Of a DNA stretch of 64,000 nt, positions 58,710 through 64,000 are shown piece by piece. Source of the DNA: TMED27 sp964350435. GTDB lineage: Bacteria; Pseudomonadota; Alphaproteobacteria; Micavibrionales; Micavibrionaceae. A program made the position numbers and the translations under genes. Location: assembly GCA_964350435.1 (NCBI GenBank), contig CAYGJS010000009.1:1-64000 (forward strand). The letters run 5' to 3'. Every line of letters starts with the position of its first letter. Positions within the stretch are counted from its first letter, which is position 1. A model generated the notes under the pieces. It ran no database searches, was not told the DNA's origin, and saw nothing but the letters and a program-made list of their open reading frames with translations.

Positions 58710-59822
58710 TTAAACCGTAAGAGGCTTATGCCCTGTTATATACAACCCATACCCTTCAAGACCAACAACATTTTTCGGAGAATCGGTCAAAAGCGTCATT
58801 TTTTCAACGCCCAGATCCCGCAAAATCTGAGCACCGATACCGTATCGCCGCAATTCCCCATCTCTGGAATGCGCTTTTTCCCCCTTTAATCGCCGTGACA
58901 AAGCATCCGCATTGGCCTCCCGTAATATTACAATCACGCCTTCACCCGCCTCTTCAATCAATTCCATGGAACGGTGCAGCACTGAATCCGCGCCGCCGCC
59001 AAGGATATCACCCATGAAATCAACCGCATGCATTCGCACCAGAACAGGCTGACGCAATGACCCAGGATGCCCCTTCACCAAAGCAACATGTTCCGCGTAT
59101 TGGAGCGTATTCGCATAAACCATGAACCTAAAATGCCCCCCATAACGACTTTCAAACGCGTCTTCGTGAATCCGCTTCACCAAGGTTTCCTTGGCGGCTC
59201 TATATGCAATAAGATCCTCTATCGTGCCGATCTTCAGATCATGTTTGGCCGCAAAACCAACAAGATCAGCAAGCCGCGCCATCGTCCCGTCATCATTCAT
59301 AATCTCGCAGATCACGCCCGCACCGCTAAACCCTGCAAGCCTCGCCAAATCCACAGCCGCCTCCGTATGCCCTGCCCGTTCAAGCACGCCCCCATCCCGG
59401 GCCAGCAAAGGAAACACATGCCCGGGCGTCGCAATATCCTGAGGCCGCGCCTGCGGATTGATCGCCGCTTTAATCGTTGTTGCCCGGTCCGCTGCCGAAA
59501 TCCCTGTCGTGACTCCCTCTTTCGCTTCAATCGAAACCGTAAACGCGGTGCGGTGCGACGTATTATTCCCCCGCCCCATAAGCTCAAGATCAAGCCTCTC
59601 GACCATCTCCCGCTCCATCGGCAAGCAAATCAAACCGCGCCCTTCCTTGGCCATGAAATTGATATTCTCTGCGCTCGCCATCCCCGCCGCGACAATAATA
59701 TCGCCCTCATTCTCACGGTTTTCATCATCGACAATGATCACGGGCTTACCGGCCCGCACATCCGCCAAAATCTCCTCAACAGAAGACAGTGCACTCTTTT
59801 GAATTTCTGCAACGTTACTCAT
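58710..59822 (-). CDS. ribBA: 3,4-dihydroxy-2-butanone-4-phosphate synthase / GTP cyclohydrolase II-like fusion
   Basis: The N-terminal RibB half (about residues 1-205) makes the four-carbon precursor from ribulose 5-phosphate: VIIVDDENRENEGDIIVAAG and RAGHTEAAVDLARLAGFSGA. The C-terminal half is RibA-like but looks degenerate: the zinc-site pattern with three Cys (GEC, GCR-C) and the usual GYGL...R-LLTNNP end are not seen clearly; instead FMGDILGGGADSVLHRSMEL and MTLLTDSPKNVVGLEGYGL are present. As in several alphaproteobacteria, this half may be catalytically inactive, with a separate ribA elsewhere. The start overlaps the ribE stop by four bases. Confidence 0.88.
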   Translation of the reverse strand: MSNVAEIQKSALSSVEEILADVRAGKPVIIVDDENRENEGDIIVAAGMASAENINFMAKEGRGLICLPMEREMVERLDLELMGRGNNTSHRTAFTVSIEAKEGVTTGISAADRATTIKAAINPQARPQDIATPGHVFPLLARDGGVLERAGHTEAAVDLARLAGFSGAGVICEIMNDDGTMARLADLVGFAAKHDLKIGTIEDLIAYRAAKETLVKRIHEDAFESRYGGHFRFMVYANTLQYAEHVALVKGHPGSLRQPVLVRMHAVDFMGDILGGGADSVLHRSMELIEEAGEGVIVILREANADALSRRLKGEKAHSRDGELRRYGIGAQILRDLGVEKMTLLTDSPKNVVGLEGYGLYITGHKPLTV

Positions 59823-60421
59823 GCTGCCACCTCCCCACTTACATTGAGGATACGCGCCACGTATCGCGCCAACATATCGATCTCGATATTCAAATGATCA
59901 CCCGCTTTTCGATCCGAAAGCGTCGTATGCGCCCAAGTATGGGGAATAATATTCACGCCAAACACAACGCCCTCAACCTCATTCACGGTCAGCGATATAC
60001 CATCAAGCGTAACGCTGCCTTTAGTGGCAATAAACTTGTCAAGCCCCTCAGGCACCTTAATCTTAAGCCTGTGACTATCACCTTCTTTTACTATCGATTG
60101 TAAAACCGCCAGCCCGTCAACATGCCCCGAAACAATATGCCCGCCAAGTTCATCGCCAAGTTTCAATGACGGCTCAAGATTTACCCGCATCCCCGCGCGC
60201 CAATCTTTAAGCGAAGTCTTTGATAAGCTTTCCGCCGAAACATCCACCGCAAACCAATCCACGCCCTTATCAACAACGCTCATGCACGCACCGCTGCAAG
60301 CAATAGACGCACCAATAGCAACCGCCGCCAGATCTATGGCCGTTTCAATCACAATGCGCGTATCGCCTCTTTGCTCAACCGATCGCACGCGGCCAATATC
60401 TTGAATAAGTCCTGTAAACAT
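59819..60421 (-). CDS. ribE: Riboflavin synthase, alpha chain
   Basis: Dismutates two lumazine molecules to riboflavin. Two lumazine-binding repeats are visible: MFTGLIQDIGRVRSVEQRGD at the start and GDELGGHIVSGHVDGLAVLQ (about residues 89-108), with SIACSGACMSVVDK and GSVTLDGISLTVNEVEG in each half. I chose the ATG at 60421 because the MFTG start is invariant and AGGAC precedes it; a longer frame begins inside the palindromic repeat. The protein has 200 residues. Confidence 0.95.
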   Translation of the reverse strand: MFTGLIQDIGRVRSVEQRGDTRIVIETAIDLAAVAIGASIACSGACMSVVDKGVDWFAVDVSAESLSKTSLKDWRAGMRVNLEPSLKLGDELGGHIVSGHVDGLAVLQSIVKEGDSHRLKIKVPEGLDKFIATKGSVTLDGISLTVNEVEGVVFGVNIIPHTWAHTTLSDRKAGDHLNIEIDMLARYVARILNVSGEVAA

Positions 60422-60431
60422 TTTGTCCTTT

Positions 60432-60511
60432 GTCATCCTGAAGACCTATAGGTCTGAAGGATCTATTAAAAAAAACAACCAGATCCTTCAGCGCGAGCAC
60501 TTCAGGATGAC
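60432..60511. repeat. 80-bp cruciform-type palindromic repeat, copy 2
   Basis: gtcatcctgaag (60432-60443) pairs perfectly with cttcaggatgac (60500-60511). gaaggatct and agatccttc form the inner stem. Here the gacctataggtc arm is on the left and the gcgcgagc arm on the right, the reverse of the copy at 40487-40565. It fills the gap between ribD and ribE and lies just ahead of the ribE ribosome binding site. Confidence 0.9.
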
Positions 60512-60518
60512 ATTAGAG

Positions 60519-61445
60519 TTAGGGCTTTTTACGATAGATTTCCAGCATATCTTCTCCCAAAACCCGTGTTTCTTTTAGTTTTAAAGCCGAGTACGCCGAA
60601 AAATCCGCCGCCCTCACACCGCCAGCCCCCAAAACAAGCGGCGATTTGAGCAAATGCACCTCATCGACAACCCCGCTTTCAAGGAAAGAATTATGGGTTT
60701 TAGCGCCGCCTTCGACCAATAAACGCGTAATTCCGTCGTGATTTACCTCCAATAACGCCTCTTTAACATCTTTTTTCAGGATATAAACCCTCGATTCATG
60801 CTCATAACACTCAATTCGTGTCGTTAAACGTGGCATATCGACCTTAAAAGTGGTTTTCCCAACCATAATAGCATCATTTTGTGACCGCAAAAGATGCATA
60901 TACCGCGAAGCCATCGCCCCACTAATCTGCGAACGCTTGCCCACGCCCTCCGCAATCATCCCATCCGCCGATATGGCGCATTTCAGTGTCACATAGGGTC
61001 TGGAATGGTTCACACGCGAAAAAAATCCCGCATTCATCGCCAAAGCTGCCTCTTCCAAAACACCGATATTGACATCAATTCCGGCATCAACCAGCATCCT
61101 GATACCCTGACCACTCACCCGAGGGTCAGGATCGGTGCACGCAACAACAACCCGTCGCACCCCCGCATCAATCAGGCTTTGCGCGCAGGGCGGCGTCTGT
61201 CCGTGATGTGCACACGGCTCAAGCGTAACATATGCCGTCGCGCCCTTCGCCTGCGCCCCCGCCGTCTCCAGCGCAAGGGCCTCCGCATGCGGCCGCCCGC
61301 CTTTCGCCGTATGTGCCGCGGCCAAAATCACGCCGCCCTTCACCAATACGCACCCCACCGCAGGATTTGGTGCGCAATGCCCAATCCCGCGCTGCGCCCT
61401 ATTCAGGGCGACACGCATATATCTCTCATCATGGGAAAGCATCAT
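60519..61445 (-). CDS. ribD: Bifunctional riboflavin biosynthesis deaminase/reductase RibD
   Basis: Deaminates and then reduces the pyrimidine intermediate of riboflavin. The N-terminal deaminase has GRPHAEALALE with the zinc-ligand His and catalytic Glu (about residue 52) and TLEPCAHHGQTPPCAQSLID with the two Cys ligands. The reductase half includes LKCAISADGMIAEG and RLLVEGGAKTHNSFLESGVV (about 240-259). At 308 residues it is shorter than the 360 or so of many RibD proteins, because part of the reductase middle is compact. It overlaps nrdR by four bases. Confidence 0.92.
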   Translation of the reverse strand: MMLSHDERYMRVALNRAQRGIGHCAPNPAVGCVLVKGGVILAAAHTAKGGRPHAEALALETAGAQAKGATAYVTLEPCAHHGQTPPCAQSLIDAGVRRVVVACTDPDPRVSGQGIRMLVDAGIDVNIGVLEEAALAMNAGFFSRVNHSRPYVTLKCAISADGMIAEGVGKRSQISGAMASRYMHLLRSQNDAIMVGKTTFKVDMPRLTTRIECYEHESRVYILKKDVKEALLEVNHDGITRLLVEGGAKTHNSFLESGVVDEVHLLKSPLVLGAGGVRAADFSAYSALKLKETRVLGEDMLEIYRKKP

Positions 61446-61909
61446 TTACTTTTGGATTTAAGCGTTTTGACATCTTCGAGGAAATCATCAAAATCCTCAG
61501 GCTTGCGGAAGTCCTTATAAACGCTGGCATAACGAATATACCCAACCGCATCGAGAGCCTTCAACTCATGCATAACTTCCGCGCCAATCTTATTCGAGGC
61601 AATTTCCTGTTCGCCCTTGGCTTCCAGCCTGCGAACAATCTGAGTGACCGATTTCTCGATATCCTCAATCTCCACAGGACGCTTCTGCAAAGCAATCTGC
61701 ATGGATTTGATGATTTTATCTCGATCAAACGGCTGCTTGCGACCGCCTGACTTAATCACCGTCATTTCCCGAAGCTGCACGCGCTCGAAGGTCGTAAACC
61801 GCTCCTCACATTCGGGACAGGAACGGCGACGGCGAATGCAGGAATTATCCTCCGTTGGTCGGGAATCCTTTACTGCCGTTTCTTCATGTCCGCAAAACGG
61901 GCACTTCAT
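61442..61909 (-). CDS. nrdR: Transcriptional repressor NrdR
   Basis: Represses ribonucleotide-reductase genes by sensing ATP/dATP. The zinc ribbon MKCPFCGHEETAVKDSRPTE and RRRSCPECEERFTTFERVQL hold four Cys (residues 3, 6, 31, 34). The ATP-cone follows (GGRKQPFDRDKIIKSMQIAL, about 56-75). Length of 155 residues is normal. It lies between glyA (92 bases upstream) and ribD, as in many alphaproteobacteria; the nrd genes themselves are not in the window. Confidence 0.96.
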   Translation of the reverse strand: MKCPFCGHEETAVKDSRPTEDNSCIRRRRSCPECEERFTTFERVQLREMTVIKSGGRKQPFDRDKIIKSMQIALQKRPVEIEDIEKSVTQIVRRLEAKGEQEIASNKIGAEVMHELKALDAVGYIRYASVYKDFRKPEDFDDFLEDVKTLKSKSK

Positions 61910-62001
61910 GAATTATTCCAATCGTCGTTCTTTACAAACACAGCATCCTAACCAAAGAGAAATGCGCAAAAAATTTTCATTTGCAGGCCATTTGTCAAAG
62001 G

Positions 62002-63309
62002 TTAAAGCGTTGGATAAATAGGGAAACGCTTACAAAGCTCGGCAACCTTCGCCTTGACCGATTTTTCAACCGCGCCATTACCATCCGCGCCATTGGCCGC
62101 CAAACCGTCCAGCACTTCGATAATATACTCGCCGATCAACTTCCACTCGGCCACGCCAAAGCCGCGGGTCGTCCCCGCAGGCGTACCCAAACGAACGCCC
62201 GACGTCACCATCGGCGGCGCAGGATCAAACGGCACAGCATTCTTGTTACAGGTAATCCCGGCGCGCTCGAGAGCCTCTTCCGTGATATTCCCCGTCACAT
62301 TCTTCGGACGCAGATCAACCAATACGATGTGGCTGTCCGTGCCGCCGGACACGATATCCGCGCCGCCTGCCTTTAAGGTGTCGGCCAATACGCGCGCATT
62401 GTCAACAATCGCCTTGGCATAAAGTTTAAACTCAGGTCTGAGCGCCTCGCCATAAGACACTGCTTTTGCTGCAATAACATGCATCAACGGGCCGCCCTGA
62501 ATACCCGGGAAAATCGCCGAATTGATCTTTTTGAAAATCTCCAGATCATTCGTCAAAATCATCCCGCCGCGCGGACCGCGCAATGTCTTATGCGTCGTCG
62601 TCGTCGTCACATCCGCAAACTGCACGGGGCTTTCATAAGACCCGCCAGCCACAAGACCGGCATAATGCGCCATATCCACCATGAAATAGGCGCCGACTTC
62701 ATCGGCAATCTTGCGGAAACGCGCCCAGTCAATTTGACGGGGATAGGCCGAAGCCCCTGCAATAATCATCTTCGGCTTGTGCTCCCGCGCCAGTGCTTCC
62801 ATCTGATCATAATCCAGCAAAGAATCGCTCTCGCGCACGCCGTATTGAATGGCATTAAACCACTTACCGGATTGATTTGGCGCAGCGCCGTGCGTCAAAT
62901 GCCCACCCGCCGCCAAAGACATCCCCAATATCGTATCACCGGGCTGCAAAAGCGCCATCATCACGCCTTGGTTCGCCTGCGAGCCAGAATTCGGCTGCAC
63001 ATTGACGTACTTGGCTCCAAAAAGCTGCTTCGCCCGATCCCGCGCCAGATCCTCAACCACATCGGCAAACTCGCAGCCGCCATAATAACGACGCCCCGGA
63101 TACCCTTCGGCGTACTTATTGGTCAGCACCGTACCTTGCGCGTCCAAAACCGCTTTAGACACTATGTTTTCAGAAGCAATCAGCTCAATCTGTGTTTGCT
63201 GGCGATTAAGTTCATTTTCAATCGCCGCGTTTACATCTGCATCCGCGCGCTTCAAATCTTCAGTAAAAAACCCGTCCACATTGTTCTCCTTAAGTGCTGC
63301 GTTGCTCAT
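62002..63309 (-). CDS. glyA: Serine hydroxymethyltransferase
   Basis: PLP enzyme that interconverts serine and glycine and charges tetrahydrofolate with one-carbon units, supplying purine synthesis. The PLP Lys is in TTTTHKTLRGPRGGMIL (about residue 241). NRQQTQIELIASENIVSKAV (about 33-52) and YAEGYPGRRYYGGCEFADVV are N-terminal signatures. Length is 435 residues. It is 20 bases downstream of rpiB. No glycine riboswitch could be recognised in that short gap. Confidence 0.97.
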   Translation of the reverse strand: MSNAALKENNVDGFFTEDLKRADADVNAAIENELNRQQTQIELIASENIVSKAVLDAQGTVLTNKYAEGYPGRRYYGGCEFADVVEDLARDRAKQLFGAKYVNVQPNSGSQANQGVMMALLQPGDTILGMSLAAGGHLTHGAAPNQSGKWFNAIQYGVRESDSLLDYDQMEALAREHKPKMIIAGASAYPRQIDWARFRKIADEVGAYFMVDMAHYAGLVAGGSYESPVQFADVTTTTTHKTLRGPRGGMILTNDLEIFKKINSAIFPGIQGGPLMHVIAAKAVSYGEALRPEFKLYAKAIVDNARVLADTLKAGGADIVSGGTDSHIVLVDLRPKNVTGNITEEALERAGITCNKNAVPFDPAPPMVTSGVRLGTPAGTTRGFGVAEWKLIGEYIIEVLDGLAANGADGNGAVEKSVKAKVAELCKRFPIYPTL

Positions 63310-63329
63310 GATTATATCCTTTTCTATAA

Positions 63330-63755
63330 TTATTTAAGTTGATCCACGCGCCGTTGGTGACGCCCCCCTTCAAATTCCGTATTCAAAAACGCATCGACAA
63401 TGTCAAACGCAACCTCAACGCCCGTAATCCGCGCGCCAAGCGCCAGAACATTCGCATCATTATGCGCCCGCGTCAATCTCGCCATCGTCGAATTTGTGCA
63501 TAAAGCCGCGCGCACAGCCGGATTACGGTTCGCCGCAATTGAAATCCCGATCCCCGAACCACAAATCGCAATCCCCAACGGCGCATCACCGCCGGCAATC
63601 GCAAGTGCCAGTTTCGACCCATATTCAGGATAATCAACAGATTCGGAAGAGTGCGTACCTAAATCAAGCCACTCTATGTCACCATACCGCGCCTTGATCG
63701 CTTCTTTGAGGTCATACCCCCCATGGTCACAGGCTATGGCAAGTTTACGTTTCAT
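63330..63755 (-). CDS. rpiB: Ribose-5-phosphate isomerase B
   Basis: Interconverts ribose 5-phosphate and ribulose 5-phosphate, the latter being the RibB substrate of this cluster. The catalytic Cys lies in GIAICGSGIGISIAANR (about residue 66). IACDHGGYDLKEAIK starts the protein and RAALCTNSTMARLTRAHNDA follows. The ATG at 63755 gives MKRKLAIACDHGG, 141 residues; a longer frame from 63821 has a non-family N-terminus. It is the first gene of the rpiB-glyA-nrdR-rib-nusB block. Confidence 0.95.
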   Translation of the reverse strand: MKRKLAIACDHGGYDLKEAIKARYGDIEWLDLGTHSSESVDYPEYGSKLALAIAGGDAPLGIAICGSGIGISIAANRNPAVRAALCTNSTMARLTRAHNDANVLALGARITGVEVAFDIVDAFLNTEFEGGRHQRRVDQLK

Positions 63756-63837
63756 GCACAATATATAGTGTGCAGCGCGCAATGAAATCAAGTGAGAATA
63801 TTTTTGTATTAGGGAAAACATTAAGCTATAAGAGAAT

Positions 63838-64000
63838 ATGGTTAAAAAAACATTCGAAATACATGTTGGCCAACGGTATCTTTACAATGGTTGCACATAC
63901 AGCACCCCTAAAAATCCAGATGACCTTACCCACGGCGAAGTTGTAGAGGTTCTTAACGCCACCAACCCTACAGAAATCAGAATTAAAAATGGACATGAGC
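63838..64000 (+). CDS. Hypothetical protein (3' end outside window)
   Basis: An open frame runs from ATG 63838 to the window edge, 54 codons, with AAGAGA shortly before the start. The residues visible include FEIHVGQRYLYNGCTYSTPK and a possible small beta-rich fold. It is divergent from rpiB, with 82 bases between starts, and AT-rich. No family recognised; too little is visible to judge function. Confidence 0.55.
   Translation, partial: MVKKTFEIHVGQRYLYNGCTYSTPKNPDDLTHGEVVEVLNATNPTEIRIKNGHE

Noticed and set aside
59067..59897. 276-residue open frame opposite ribBA
   Set aside because: Antisense to ribBA and running across the ribE-ribBA overlap; no coding signs.
62479..63342. 287-residue open frame opposite glyA
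   Set aside because: Antisense shadow of serine hydroxymethyltransferase, Arg/His-rich.
58690..63821. FMN riboswitch controlling the riboflavin genes
   Set aside because: All gaps in the cluster are short and none shows the conserved riboswitch core.

Overview
The window is a 64 kb piece of an alphaproteobacterial chromosome. Evidence is the gene order plsX-fabH-ihfA-merR with a bamE / ubiquinol-cytochrome c chaperone / DUF177 block, the block rpiB-glyA-nrdR-ribD-ribE-ribBA-ribH-nusB, a class I PHA synthase, a proton-translocating complex I, LptD, and alphaproteobacterial ParE and ClpP/Lon/HU proteins. The genus cannot be fixed from sequence alone. A free-living or facultatively host-associated lineage (Micavibrio- or Rhodospirillales-like) fits the retained biosynthesis and storage genes. 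A run of 100 N at 21589-21688, flanked by an exact 55-base duplication, shows that this is a scaffolded draft or metagenome assembly.

Layout. 1-3274: end of a purine operon (purL, a WapI-like small protein, purQ), with repeat-derived insertions inside purL. 3339-5003: an unrecognised 554-residue protein. 5028-10776 (minus): nuoABCD, an unknown membrane protein, then nuoEF; the rest of complex I is not here. 10882-11789: two small receiver-domain proteins, one without the phospho-acceptor Asp. 11812-16503 (minus): tRNA-Asp, ald, gabD, ispG, tRNA-Val and HU. 16626-21323 (minus): lon, clpP and tig, without clpX. 21477-21990: tRNA-Leu, assembly gap, tRNA fragments, tRNA-His. 22022-31350: glnA, an exported protein, parE, a YdbH-like envelope protein, a coiled-coil membrane protein and an SLC13 permease. 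31457-37116: lptD, rhlE, gshB, a small anchored protein and hisI. 37113-44847: a MerC-like protein, recJ, glpX, hom, a lipoprotein, phaC and a gamma-carbonic anhydrase homologue. 45010-49815: rpsI, rplM, cutA, dusB, a frameshifted deaminase, tRNA-Pro, a MerR regulator and ihfA. 49934-54014: fabH with an extra copy of its tail, plsX, rpmF, DUF177, the ubiquinol-cytochrome c chaperone and bamE. 54016-57654: a frameshifted small gene, hppA, a lipoprotein and fliL. 57797-63755: nusB, the riboflavin genes, nrdR, glyA and rpiB. A truncated gene runs off the right end.

Most genes are housekeeping and are arranged in short, tightly coupled operons. The unusual material is at the seams. Palindromic repeats lie between genes and at least once inside a reading frame (purL). 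Several AT-richer unknown genes sit inside or beside conserved operons. A second fabH 3' end differs from the real one only at synonymous positions. A small gene is out of frame at a run of eight G. No CRISPR array, insertion sequence, prophage or recognisable complete defence system was found. Gene calls rest on reading the translations for family motifs; no database search was run.
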